From positions 1,701,739 through 1,765,738 of the forward strand of contig NZ_KB235958.1 of NCBI RefSeq assembly GCF_000332355.1: 64,000 bases of DNA. Direction: 5' to 3'. This DNA is from Baaleninema simplex PCC 7105 (GTDB taxonomy: Bacteria; Cyanobacteriota; Cyanobacteriia; Cyanobacteriales; Geitlerinemataceae). Positions 29,390 through 37,825 of this stretch are shown piece by piece. Under the pieces are notes generated by a model. That model made no database searches. It was not told the DNA's origin and was given only the letters and a program-made list of their open reading frames with translations. The translations under genes were made by a program, and so were the position numbers. Positions within the stretch are counted from its first letter, which is position 1. Each line of letters begins with the position of its first letter.

Positions 29390-29431
29390 ATCCTAGAGTA
29401 ATTTAAAAGTAGTAATTGTAACGAGATATAC
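29390..29431 (-). promoter_or_regulatory. NtcA-activated promoter of urtABCDE
   Basis: On the minus strand: GTATATCTCGTTAC (GTA-N8-TAC, 29431-29418), exactly 22 bases, then TAGGAT (29395-29390) fitting the TANNNT -10 box. This is the class II NtcA-activated promoter architecture known in cyanobacteria. Transcription would start near 29383 and run into urtA. It implies induction under nitrogen limitation. No matching -10 exists at the right spacing on the other strand. Confidence 0.85.
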
Positions 29432-29690
29432 AAAATATGCTTTGTCCGGTGGGGATAACGGGAAAGTGCGATCGCCGTTGCAAAAATCCCCCAGTCGCCC
29501 TCGATCGATTTCTGTCGCGCGATAGAGTTGTTGGCTCGATGGAATTGAGTAATGTAGCAGGTAAGCTGCGTGTCGAGACTTTCAAAACGTTTGAGGTGTT
29601 CTGCCTGCGAGCAGAACACCGCAACACGCACAATATTTAACGACGTAACGCACCGACTCCGACCCCAGGACACCCGACGCAACCATTACT

Positions 29691-30293
29691 ATGAGTTCGA
29701 CTGTTTCCCCTCAACCTCAAGATCGCCTTGCCCTATCTCAAACTGTCCGCGATAAAGCCAAAACCCTACGGATTACGGGTTGGGTCAGCTTTTGGCTGCA
29801 ACTGTTCGCGACCTTTGCTATTGTCTTATCTCTGATTTTCGCCGTGACGGGTCGCGGTGTGGCGGAGGAGTCGAACCCCGGAATCGGCATGGGAATGTTT
29901 CTGGCCACCATCGGCGGCGTTGGGGCTGCGTTTTGCGTCGTGTTGTCGTTTCGCTTCGCCCGCGTGGGAAAACGACTACTCGATCCCCGCGTCGATCGCA
30001 ATCCCAAAAGATCGAATACTGTGCGATCGCTGAAAATTGCAGCAGTTGTGGGGATCGTCGGGGCGATCGTCACACTCTTGGGATCGGGTGTAACTGCCAG
30101 CGTTTTGGTAGCCAAAACGATTTCTCAACCCCCCGGAACCACGCTAACACAAGCCAGTCACGCCGTCCGCGCCCTCGATGCCCTAGTCATGGTCGCTAAC
30201 CTCAACGGGATCGCTGCCCACTTTATCGCCATGTTAGAAGCGTTCTGGCTCATCTACCGCATCGGTAACCCCGAAGATGTCGGCTTAACGTGA
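29691..30293 (+). CDS. DUF3611 / Tic21-like membrane protein
   Basis: 200 aa with four predicted membrane helices (about 29-50, 66-88, 113-140 and 170-192). LRITGWVSFWLQLFATFAIVL and the glycine-rich ATIGGVGAAFCVVLSF match the DUF3611 family, which includes chloroplast Tic21/PIC1, implicated in protein import or iron transport. The cyanobacterial function is unsettled. Start ATG 29691. Divergent from urtA. Confidence 0.8.
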   Translation: MSSTVSPQPQDRLALSQTVRDKAKTLRITGWVSFWLQLFATFAIVLSLIFAVTGRGVAEESNPGIGMGMFLATIGGVGAAFCVVLSFRFARVGKRLLDPRVDRNPKRSNTVRSLKIAAVVGIVGAIVTLLGSGVTASVLVAKTISQPPGTTLTQASHAVRALDALVMVANLNGIAAHFIAMLEAFWLIYRIGNPEDVGLT

Positions 30294-30368
30294 AGATCCG
30301 CCTTTCCCAATCCCAAAAACAACAAAGCCGCGAACAGTTGGGTTCGTGGCTCGCTGTTGATTGTAAAA

Positions 30369-30441
30369 TACCCCCAGGGGAATTCGAATCCCCGTCGCCT
30401 CCGTGAAAGGGAGGTGTCCTAGGCCTCTAGACGATGGGGGC
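30369..30441 (-). tRNA. tRNA-Glu (anticodon TTC), copy 1
   Basis: 73 nt on the minus strand from GCCCCCATCG to TGGGGGTA. Anticodon stem-loop CTCCCTTTCACGGAGG places TTC at 34-36; T-arm GGGGATTCGAATTCCCC is perfect. No encoded CCA. Besides translation, tRNA-Glu feeds tetrapyrrole synthesis through glutamyl-tRNA reductase in cyanobacteria. Identical to the copy at 30632. Confidence 0.96.
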
Positions 30442-30631
30442 AGGTATTTGGGTAGCTCCTCGAGCCTTATTACCTTGCGGCTTTATTGCTCGAGCGTTTA
30501 CCAATATAGCTGTGATTTCTCGAGCTGTCAAGTCCCCAAACCCAATTTTTTCAGAATTCACCAAGCAGGCGAAACCCGAACGCAACAAAGCAGCGAAGCC
30601 AACTGTCCGCTGCTCGCTGTTGATTGTAAAA

Positions 30632-30704
30632 TACCCCCAGGGGAATTCGAATCCCCGTCGCCTCCGTGAAAGGGAGGTGTCCTAGGCCTCTAGACGATGG
30701 GGGC
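30632..30704 (-). tRNA. tRNA-Glu (anticodon TTC), copy 2
   Basis: Same 73-nt sequence as 30369-30441, including the flanking TTGATTGTAAAA and CAGGTATTT, so the duplication unit (about 263 bp period) is larger than the gene. Each copy is followed on the minus strand by a hairpin rich in CAGCGAGC/GCTCGCTG, a probable terminator. Confidence 0.96.
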
Positions 30705-30834
30705 AGGTATTTTGTTTGGCGTCGGCAAATCTCGCTCGGGCGATTTCGCTTGAGCCTTTACTAAATTAACTAATATATTTGGAGCTGTCAAGTCCTCAAA
30801 CCCAAATTTTTTCTAGAATTTTGAAGAAAGAGGG

Positions 30835-31869
30835 TTAAGTAGTTTGACAATAGCTGGCCAGGACTTGAATACAGCGATCGATCGCGCCCAAGGGAGCAAT
30901 CTCGAAACCGTGGGTGTTTTGGGTGGGGAAGCCCAAACAGGCAGCTCGAGCAACGTGACCGAACTTCATGGCGATCGATCCGTCGCTGCCAAAGCCGCGA
31001 ATCACCGCCTGTTGTAGCGGAACGTTCACCTCTTGCGCCGCCGCCCGCAATCGTGCGTTCAACCATTCATCGTAAACGCCGTATCCGTCTTGAGACAACA
31101 ACACCGGCACTTCCTCATCTTCGATGGGATATTCCGGGGCGAGAGGGCAAACTTCTAAGGCGATGAGGGCGTCGAGGCGGTTACGGTTGGTGAAGTACAA
31201 TGCTCCGATCGCTCCGACTTCTTCTTTCGCTGACGCCACCAAATACACCGTCATCAGCGGGTTTTTCACCCGTTCGGCTAACGCCAGCAAAATGGCAACG
31301 GATGCTTTGTTATCGAGGGTATAACTGGTGATGTAGTCGTCGATGCGAAAGGGACGTTTGCGGTGTTTTCCGACAACGACACGGGTTCCGGGGCGCACCC
31401 CTACTAAATCGAGATGTTCGCGCGATCGCTTGGTTTCGATCCAGGCGTCTTCCCAATTCAACGCGAACTCGCTTTGCAACGCCTTTTGGGGGGAATTGTG
31501 GGAAACGTGACGGGAACCGAAGCTGAGGATTCCCGGTATCGTGGCGCGATCGCCGAGGAGATCGACGACGCCTTCTCCATACACCCAGGGAAACGAACCG
31601 CCCAACGGACGGACGTTGACGCGTCCATCGGGTTCGATATCGTTGACGATCGCCCCGATTTCGTCTTTATGGCCGGTAATGGCGATCGCGCGATCGGGAT
31701 TTTTCCCCGGAATCTTCGCGATGACGTTTTCCGCCTCGTCTTTCCAAACTTCGACGCCACAAGCTGCGAAGCGATCGAGCAACAGGCGATCGATCTCCCG
31801 TTCGTCACCGCTAGGGGAATGACACATCACCAAATCTTCAATCGTCTGACACAGTTCCTCAAACGCCAA
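30835..31869 (-). CDS. M42-family metallopeptidase
   Basis: 344 aa. The di-zinc aminopeptidase pattern is complete: GHKDEIGA (His, Asp), YTLDNKAS (bridging Asp), SAKEEVGAIGA (catalytic Glu pair), LEVCPLAPE (ligand) and TQNTHGFE (His). M42 enzymes form tetrahedral aminopeptidases that trim short peptides in the cytoplasm; older names are glutamyl aminopeptidase or endoglucanase M. Single gene, with a repeat hairpin just upstream. Confidence 0.93.
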   Translation of the reverse strand: MAFEELCQTIEDLVMCHSPSGDEREIDRLLLDRFAACGVEVWKDEAENVIAKIPGKNPDRAIAITGHKDEIGAIVNDIEPDGRVNVRPLGGSFPWVYGEGVVDLLGDRATIPGILSFGSRHVSHNSPQKALQSEFALNWEDAWIETKRSREHLDLVGVRPGTRVVVGKHRKRPFRIDDYITSYTLDNKASVAILLALAERVKNPLMTVYLVASAKEEVGAIGALYFTNRNRLDALIALEVCPLAPEYPIEDEEVPVLLSQDGYGVYDEWLNARLRAAAQEVNVPLQQAVIRGFGSDGSIAMKFGHVARAACLGFPTQNTHGFEIAPLGAIDRCIQVLASYCQTT

Positions 31870-31931
31870 CTGAACCTCCTTGATCGCTAATTTACGCTAA
31901 TGGGTCATTCTCCCATCTTTCGGTTGGGGGC

Positions 31932-32000
31932 GGTGCGTGACGCGGGAAGTCCATTCCCCTAACTTCGACACCATTGTTTCCCTGCGTCACGACACCCTAC
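31932..32000. repeat. Dispersed GGTGCGTGAC hairpin repeat
   Basis: GGTGCGTGACGCGGGAA (31932-31948) pairs with TTCCCTGCGTCACGACACC ending near 31996. A single-hairpin member of the family at 11557, 12574, 33245 and 62069. Lies in the divergent gap between the M42 gene and the DUF3181 gene. Confidence 0.7.
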
Positions 32001-32058
32001 GCTCCTCATCTCCTCAGCTTGCGTTACGATCGACGTAACGTCGCAAACCTACGGAATT

Positions 32059-32361
32059 ATGGCTACGACCCGAGAAATCGAAACCCTCGCCGCCGAAATC
32101 GCCGATAAAATCTATATCGACGTGGCCAAATGGCATCTTTACCTCGGTGACGCGCACTTACATATCCCCCTCGCCGAACGGTTTTATCCGATGTTGGAAA
32201 ACGACGATCTCAGCGACGCCAACGTCCAAACGGTGTTGCAAAATATCTCGGTTCCCCTCGGTGGCGGACGCACGGAAGTTTCGCTGCTGGACTTGCTGCC
32301 TGCAACGTGTCAAAGTCAGTTGGTGGAGCTGTTAGAGGATTACCAAAAGGAAAATCTCTAG
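32059..32361 (+). CDS. DUF3181-family protein
   Basis: 100 aa, ATG 32059. IETLAAEIADKIYIDVAKWHLYLGDAHLH is the conserved core of a small, soluble cyanobacterial family of unknown function, and LGGGRTEVSLLDLLP completes it. No membrane segment or catalytic motif. It may be co-transcribed with the MOSC gene 36 bp downstream. Confidence 0.7.
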   Translation: MATTREIETLAAEIADKIYIDVAKWHLYLGDAHLHIPLAERFYPMLENDDLSDANVQTVLQNISVPLGGGRTEVSLLDLLPATCQSQLVELLEDYQKENL

Positions 32362-32397
32362 ACAGTACGCTCGAATCACTTTTACACGATAGGCGAA

Positions 32398-33195
32398 ATG
32401 CAAGTTCGACAAATTTTCGTTCATCCGGTTAAGGGATTGTCGCCCCAGTCGATCGCCCAGGCGGAATTACGAGAAAATTGGGGAATGGTGGGCGATCGCG
32501 CCTTTGGGTTAATGTTTGTCGATACGGGTAAAGAACCGGGAAGACTCGCCCCGTGGCAACAAAAAAAGCATTTCGCCGTTCAAAACGACTGGCCGCAGTT
32601 AGCCGCCTTATGCTGTCACTACGATTTCGACAGCCAAACCTTAACAGTGAAACGAAACCAGGAGGTTTTGCTGTCGGCGAAGACGAATGACGAGGGCGAT
32701 CGCGATCGCATCGGCGCATTTTTCACCGAATACCTGCAAACCTTCACCCCCAGTTCCGCCGCCAGACATCCCCAAAAAGCTTCGATTTGCTTCGTCGGAA
32801 CGGCGACGGGAGAAACCCAATATCGCGATCGCGAACCGGGACAAATTTCGATAATTTCCCAAGCCACCTTCGACGCGATCGCCCAAGCCGTCGGCGTCGA
32901 GGCCATCGATCCTCGGCGATTCCGCCCCAACTTCGTCGTCGAGGGAATTGCCGCCTGGGACGAATTCAACTGGATAGGGCGTCGCGTACAGTTAGGAAGC
33001 GTCCTCGTCGAAATCACCGCCCCCATCGGACGCTGTTTCAACATCAACGTCAACCCCGACACCGGAGAAGCCGATTTACCCCTATTGGCTCGACTTCCCC
33101 AACACTTCGGACACGCTCGTACCGGCGTCATCGCCAAAGTGTTAACCTCGGGAGCCGTCACCACCCACGACGAAATTTCTGTATACGGTGCGTAA
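32398..33195 (+). CDS. MOSC-domain protein
   Basis: 265 aa. N-terminal MOSC beta-barrel (VHPVKGLSPQSIAQAEL ... GMVGDRAFGLMF) and C-terminal MOSC domain with FRPNFVVEGIAAWDEFNW and RCFNINVNPDTGE, where the conserved Cys would bind sulfur or molybdenum cofactor. It may act as a molybdenum-cofactor sulfurtransferase or a mARC-like reductase; the substrate is unknown. The TAA stop lies inside the first GGTGCGTAACG repeat motif. Confidence 0.88.
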   Translation: MQVRQIFVHPVKGLSPQSIAQAELRENWGMVGDRAFGLMFVDTGKEPGRLAPWQQKKHFAVQNDWPQLAALCCHYDFDSQTLTVKRNQEVLLSAKTNDEGDRDRIGAFFTEYLQTFTPSSAARHPQKASICFVGTATGETQYRDREPGQISIISQATFDAIAQAVGVEAIDPRRFRPNFVVEGIAAWDEFNWIGRRVQLGSVLVEITAPIGRCFNINVNPDTGEADLPLLARLPQHFGHARTGVIAKVLTSGAVTTHDEISVYGA

Positions 33196-33244
33196 CGCGC
33201 GGATGACATGGGTTCGATAAACCTATGATGGGGGAGCTGTCAAA

Positions 33245-33399
33245 GGTGCGTAACGCGGGAACGAGATTGACCGGATGGCGGCCACAGGATTTCCCCCGCG
33301 TTACACACCCTTGTATGTTGGCAGCGTACATTGTCGGTGCGTGACGAGTTCTCGGTTTCACGATTTACACCCGATTTTTCAAGTCACGCACCCTACCGA
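33245..33399 (+). repeat. Dispersed double-hairpin repeat, copy 3
   Basis: GGTGCGTAACGCGGGAA (33245-33261) pairs with TTCCCCCGCGTTACACACC, then the second hairpin GGTGCGTGAC..GTCACGCACC follows. Bases 33306-33399 look identical to 11612-11705 over 94 bp. An additional half motif lies at 33188-33200, across the MOSC stop. Confidence 0.85.
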
Positions 33400-33443
33400 C
33401 TGGTGACTGTAAAAGACTGGTGACTGTAAAAGACTGGCGGCTG
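33399..33443. repeat. Short heptamer-type tandem repeat
   Basis: GACTGGTGACTGTAAAA is repeated twice, then GACTGGCGGCTG. Related to the TGACTGG arrays at 5350-5595 and 53064-53215. Confidence 0.8.
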
Positions 33444-33521
33444 AAAAACCGACACCGTTTTGCCACAATTTTGATGTTTTCTGAGGGAAACTTCGGATAT
33501 CGTCCTTTTTTAGATCGACAC

Positions 33522-35546
33522 ATGAAGCGAAAGACGTTACTTTCCTTGGCGTCCCTCTCTCTCTTGACTCCCAGTCTCGCACCCCGAGCCGTCGCCACAC
33601 CCCCGCGAACTCCCGACATTGAAGAAACTTGCGAATTACTGGTGGTTGGTGGTGGGTTATCCGGTTCCGCCGCCGCTTACGAAGCTCTCCTCGACGGAAA
33701 AACCGTTTGCATGACGGAAATTACCGATTGGGTGGGGGGACAGATTTCCGCTCAAGGAACCTCTGCTCTCGACGAACGTGCCACGCAACGGAGTTTGCTG
33801 TACTATCCTCGAGGGTATCTGGCGTTACGAACTGCCATTGAAGATCGTTACAACCTTCTCAATCCGGGGGCTTGTTGGGTCAGCGAGTCCTGTTTCATGC
33901 CCTACGACGGTCACGAGTTGCTGTTTGAAATCCTCGAAGATGCCGAAGATGCCGGAGATGGGACGCTGAAATGGTTTCCCAATACGGTAGTCAAAGATTT
34001 GGAGTATAACGCTGAAGGTAACATTATTTCTGCGGCGATCGCCATTCAACACCAACCCGTCCCCGACGCTCCCCCGATTAATACGTTTCCCCTGTCTGCA
34101 ACCATCGAAGACGCCTATCGTTACGAAGATTCCGATCGCTTCGAGAAGGCGATCGTTCGGTTTGTCCCGCAACCGTTAGACAAAGACGAACCGCCGCGAA
34201 CTTCCCCCAACTGGTACGTCATCGACGCCACAGAAACCGGAGAACTCATCGGCTTAGCGGACGTTCCCTATCGCGTGGGAATCGATCCCCGCTCCTATCT
34301 CGAACCCTCTTCTTCGAGCGAAACCGGCGATCCCTACTGTACCCAAGGTTTCACCTACACCTTCGCGATGGAGGCGACGGAGGAACCCCAAAACCACGAA
34401 ATGCCGGAATTTTACCCCCAGTACGAACCCTATTACAGCTACGAACTCGATCGCCTGGCGGACTTCACCCTGGTTTACACCTATCGCCGCATCCACAGCA
34501 TGAAGCCGAAGGAAGACTTACCGGGGAACGTGCGAGAATACCCGATTTATCCCGGCGACATCTCCATGCAAAACTGGACTTGGGGGAACGACTATCGCCC
34601 CGGAACCGCCGAGGACAACTTGATTTACACCCGCAACCAACTCGCGGAAACCGGACAACTCGAACCCGGCGGATGGCTGGGGGGACTGCGAACGGAGACA
34701 CTGCGGCGAGGTGAAGAAAATGCGATCGGTTACTTTTATTGGTTGGTTCGCGGAACCACCGATTCCCAATTAGGAGACGGCGTCAAAGAACCCCACCCCA
34801 ACCACCGCTACCTCAGTGGGTTCGACTCGCCGATGGGAACCGCTCACGGTTTGTCGAAGTATCCTTATATGCGGGAAGGACGGCGGATTGTGGGTCGTCC
34901 CGACTGGACGCATCGCGACGGGTTTACCGTGTGGGAAGTGGACATTTCCCAAGCGGATTTTCGTGAGGATTTCTACCGCATTAATTTACTTCCCGAGGAA
35001 TTTCGCCAATTGTGGGCGGTGTTATCGGGGTTAGAGGCGACGGCGGTAGCTACACGGGAGATTCCGCCAGAAGAAGCCGAACGGCGAATGCGATCGACCC
35101 TGTTTCCCGATACGGTGGGAATCGGACATTATGCGATCGACTTTCACCCTTGCATGGCGTTGAGTCCCCCAGAAGCCCCTGGAAATTACGAGCGTCCGGG
35201 GGAACGGCGAGGTGCAGGACGGGCGTTTCCGTTTCAAATTCCCCTGCGATCGACCATTCCGCAGAAGTTAGACAACCTTTTAGTCGCCGGAAAAAGCATC
35301 GCCACGAGTCACATTGCAGCGGCGGCGTACCGAGTTCATTCGTTTGAATGGTCGGCTGGGGCTGCGGTGGGAACCACAGCGGCCTTTGCGTTAGAAAACG
35401 ACATTGCACCTTACGAGTTGGTGGACGATTTGCCTTATCCCGAACCGCAGTTAGAGGCGTTGCAACGACGGTTGACGGATAATGGAAATCCGGTCGTGTT
35501 CCCCAATACGTCGATTTTTAACAATACTTGGGATAACTGGGATTAG
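33522..35546 (+). CDS. Exported FAD-dependent oxidoreductase
   Basis: 674 aa from ATG 33522 (the longer frame reads through repeats). An N-terminal signal peptide (KRKTLLSLASLSLLTPSLAPRAVA) is followed by the FAD-binding Rossmann motif CELLVVGGGLSGSAAAYEAL. The C-terminal FAD element reads DNLLVAGKSIATSHIAAAAYR. This is the FAD_oxidored (GIDA/ThiF-like) family, found fused or alone in cyanobacteria and planctomycetes; substrate unknown. Probable location periplasm or cell surface. Confidence 0.85.
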   Translation: MKRKTLLSLASLSLLTPSLAPRAVATPPRTPDIEETCELLVVGGGLSGSAAAYEALLDGKTVCMTEITDWVGGQISAQGTSALDERATQRSLLYYPRGYLALRTAIEDRYNLLNPGACWVSESCFMPYDGHELLFEILEDAEDAGDGTLKWFPNTVVKDLEYNAEGNIISAAIAIQHQPVPDAPPINTFPLSATIEDAYRYEDSDRFEKAIVRFVPQPLDKDEPPRTSPNWYVIDATETGELIGLADVPYRVGIDPRSYLEPSSSSETGDPYCTQGFTYTFAMEATEEPQNHEMPEFYPQYEPYYSYELDRLADFTLVYTYRRIHSMKPKEDLPGNVREYPIYPGDISMQNWTWGNDYRPGTAEDNLIYTRNQLAETGQLEPGGWLGGLRTETLRRGEENAIGYFYWLVRGTTDSQLGDGVKEPHPNHRYLSGFDSPMGTAHGLSKYPYMREGRRIVGRPDWTHRDGFTVWEVDISQADFREDFYRINLLPEEFRQLWAVLSGLEATAVATREIPPEEAERRMRSTLFPDTVGIGHYAIDFHPCMALSPPEAPGNYERPGERRGAGRAFPFQIPLRSTIPQKLDNLLVAGKSIATSHIAAAAYRVHSFEWSAGAAVGTTAAFALENDIAPYELVDDLPYPEPQLEALQRRLTDNGNPVVFPNTSIFNNTWDNWD

Positions 35547-35711
35547 TTGTCAGATTTGTAACCTTCTCCCCAATCTCTTTCTAGATAAGAGGTTGGGGAG
35601 ATATGACGGTTAACGATAATGTGAAAAGCAGCGTCATACTAATTCTATTGCATTATGAATTTCCGCAAGTTATAATTGAAGATTAACAGCAAAAAATATG
35701 ATTTAAGTTTT

Positions 35712-37082
35712 ATGAAAATTCAAAATCTCAAAATCACTAACTTTAGAGGCATCCGCGAGCTAGACTTGGATTTTAGCGATCGCGATTTAGTTGTCTTGGT
35801 CGGCGTAAACGGAGTTGGTAAATCGAGTATCTTAGACATTTCTAGAATCCTTTTATCTTATTTGGCTGAGCTATTAGGAAAATGGCGTTACTATGTCGAA
35901 ACATTTAAATACTATGAAGAAACAAAAGAAAGTCTAATGAAAAATAATTTTCATATAGCTAATATACTGATGTTTAGAAATCAAAAAAAACTTGAATTAA
36001 CTTCAAAAGAATTACCACAAGTAAGAAATGAAGATATAACGATAAGCGCAGAAGAATCATCGATTAGTATTTCTGTGGTTTTCATTTATGAATCTCAAAA
36101 GAAAAACATTTTTTGGAAAGTAAAAAATAACAAAAAGAATGAAATTAATGTGCCTGAATATCTTGAATATATATATCATGATTTATCTAAAAATAACTTG
36201 AATTTTAGCGAAGATAATCTTCCTGTATTAATTTATTATTCAGTCAATCGAGCGATTCCAAATTCTTTGCTCGATCGCCCAGAAGACTCTGAATCTTTTC
36301 TCAGTCAAGTCTATCATCAAGCTTTGACGGGAACTAACGTAGGATTTAAACACTTTTTTCAATGGTTTAGAATTTTAGAAGACATTGAAAACGAAGAAAT
36401 TCGCGACAATCCAGAACATCGAGATAAAAAACTCGAAGCAGTTCGTTCGGCAATTTACGATTTAGTTCCAGAATTTTCTAACTTAAGAGTACGTCGATCG
36501 CCTTTACGGATGACCGTCAACAAAAATAACGAAGAATTAGAAATAAATCAACTATCCGACGGCGAAAAGTGCCTAATTGCAATGGTAGGAGATATCGCAC
36601 GTCGGTTAGCCATTGCAAATTCAAATCTAGCAAATCCACTCGAGGGAACAGGAGTCGTCTTAATCGACGAAATCGAACTTCACTTACATCCTCAGTGGCA
36701 AAAAGATGTCATTCCTTCACTTCGGCGAACCTTCCCAAACTGTCAGTTTATCGTAACGACACATTCGCCGCAAGTTGTGAGTCAAGTTAAACCAGAAAAC
36801 GTCTATATTTTAGAAAAGAAAGAAGATAACATCGTGGTCAGCCATCCCGAACTCTCCTATGGTCGAGAGATCGGTCAAATCGTTGAAGACGTGATGGGAG
36901 GCGTTGCCAGACCCTCTGAAGTTCGAGACGAACTGATGCAGCTTTTTCAACTGATTGAAGAGGGGAATTTAGACGCTGCACGTCAACTTCACGAACAAAT
37001 ATCAGATAAAATAGGAGCGGACGATCCGCAATTAATTAAAGCCAGTGCGTCAATTCGTCGTCGGGAGATTTTGAATCGGTGA
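35712..37082 (+). CDS. ptuA: Septu defence ATPase PtuA
   Basis: 456 aa from ATG 35712. An SMC/OLD-like ABC ATPase: MKIQNLKITNFRGIRELDLDF start, Walker A GVNGVGKSS (31-39), signature LSDGEK, Walker B VVLIDEIELHLHP, and H-loop TTHSPQ. Its C-terminal REIGQIVEDVMG and RDELMQLF are typical of the PtuA branch. The DNA is A+T-rich compared with neighbours, in keeping with transfer. The stop overlaps the GTG of the HNH gene. In known type I Septu, PtuA forms an oligomeric complex with PtuB that degrades nucleic acid upon phage infection. No reverse transcriptase or msr/msd is nearby, so not a retron form. Confidence 0.9.
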   Translation: MKIQNLKITNFRGIRELDLDFSDRDLVVLVGVNGVGKSSILDISRILLSYLAELLGKWRYYVETFKYYEETKESLMKNNFHIANILMFRNQKKLELTSKELPQVRNEDITISAEESSISISVVFIYESQKKNIFWKVKNNKKNEINVPEYLEYIYHDLSKNNLNFSEDNLPVLIYYSVNRAIPNSLLDRPEDSESFLSQVYHQALTGTNVGFKHFFQWFRILEDIENEEIRDNPEHRDKKLEAVRSAIYDLVPEFSNLRVRRSPLRMTVNKNNEELEINQLSDGEKCLIAMVGDIARRLAIANSNLANPLEGTGVVLIDEIELHLHPQWQKDVIPSLRRTFPNCQFIVTTHSPQVVSQVKPENVYILEKKEDNIVVSHPELSYGREIGQIVEDVMGGVARPSEVRDELMQLFQLIEEGNLDAARQLHEQISDKIGADDPQLIKASASIRRREILNR

Positions 37083-37726
37083 AGTATATCCGCAAAGGAA
37101 CTGAACCCAAGCGGTTTGAGGAGTGGAAACAGGAAGAAAACGAAGATTGGAAACCGTCGTATGACGACAACTTCCAAAATCCAGAAAAGCAAGAAGTTCA
37201 CGAAGCACTTTTAAAAGAACAGGGTTATATTTGCTGTTACTGCGAACGACGGATCGATCGCTCTTCGAGTCACATCGAACATTTGATTCCACGAAATCAA
37301 CGTTACGATTTAGCGTTAGCCTATGACAACCTGTTCGCATCGTGTCAGGGAGAAAGTGAAACGCCACCTCCCAAACCCGTTCACTGCGGACATAAGAAAG
37401 CGGAATGGTATGATGAAACGTTGATGGTGTCGCCGTTACAGGAAGATTGCGAGACCTTTTTTCGCTACACGGAAGACGGACAAATTTTAGCATCCCGCGA
37501 TGTTGAAAAAAACAAAGCCGCAACAACCACAATAGACAAACTCGGACTCGATATTCCCAAGTTGCGGCGAATGCGTCAAGCCGCGATCGAGGGATTTTTA
37601 GGAAATATCGATCGTCTGTTACTTGAAGAAATCGAAACGTTATTGAATGGGCTATCTCAATCAAAGCCAGATCAATTTCAAGAGTTTTGTAGTGCGATCG
37701 CCTACGTTTTAAAACAGTATTATTAA
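37079..37726 (+). CDS. ptuB: Septu defence HNH nuclease PtuB
   Basis: 215 aa, GTG 37079. It matches the TIGR02646 'retron/Septu HNH endonuclease' pattern: MKYIRKGTEPKRFEEW, CxxC in ICCYCERRI (52-55), SHIEHLIPR (catalytic His and zinc ligands, 65-68), YDNLFASCQ, and a further CGHKK. The C-terminal helical region is about 90 residues. It overlaps ptuA by 4 bp, so the two are co-translated. Ends 38 bp before a strong hairpin. Confidence 0.92.
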   Translation: MKYIRKGTEPKRFEEWKQEENEDWKPSYDDNFQNPEKQEVHEALLKEQGYICCYCERRIDRSSSHIEHLIPRNQRYDLALAYDNLFASCQGESETPPPKPVHCGHKKAEWYDETLMVSPLQEDCETFFRYTEDGQILASRDVEKNKAATTTIDKLGLDIPKLRRMRQAAIEGFLGNIDRLLLEEIETLLNGLSQSKPDQFQEFCSAIAYVLKQYY

Positions 37727-37763
37727 TAGAACATTAGCTCTCGAAAGTGATTCGATAAAAATA

Positions 37764-37799
37764 ACGAGTTTAGAGCAAAATGTTTGACCCTAAACTCGT
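37764..37799. terminator. Hairpin between convergent ptuB and the beta-helix gene
   Basis: ACGAGTTTAG (37764-37773) pairs perfectly with CTAAACTCGT (37790-37799). No long T run follows on either strand, so it is an imperfect intrinsic terminator that may serve both directions. Confidence 0.6.
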
Positions 37800-37825
37800 G
37801 TGAGAATGTAGAAACAACGATCGCC

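Noticed and set aside
35547-35711. Retron RT or msr/msd before ptuA
   Set aside because: The gap is only 165 bp and the gene before it is an FAD oxidoreductase; no reverse-transcriptase motif anywhere nearby.
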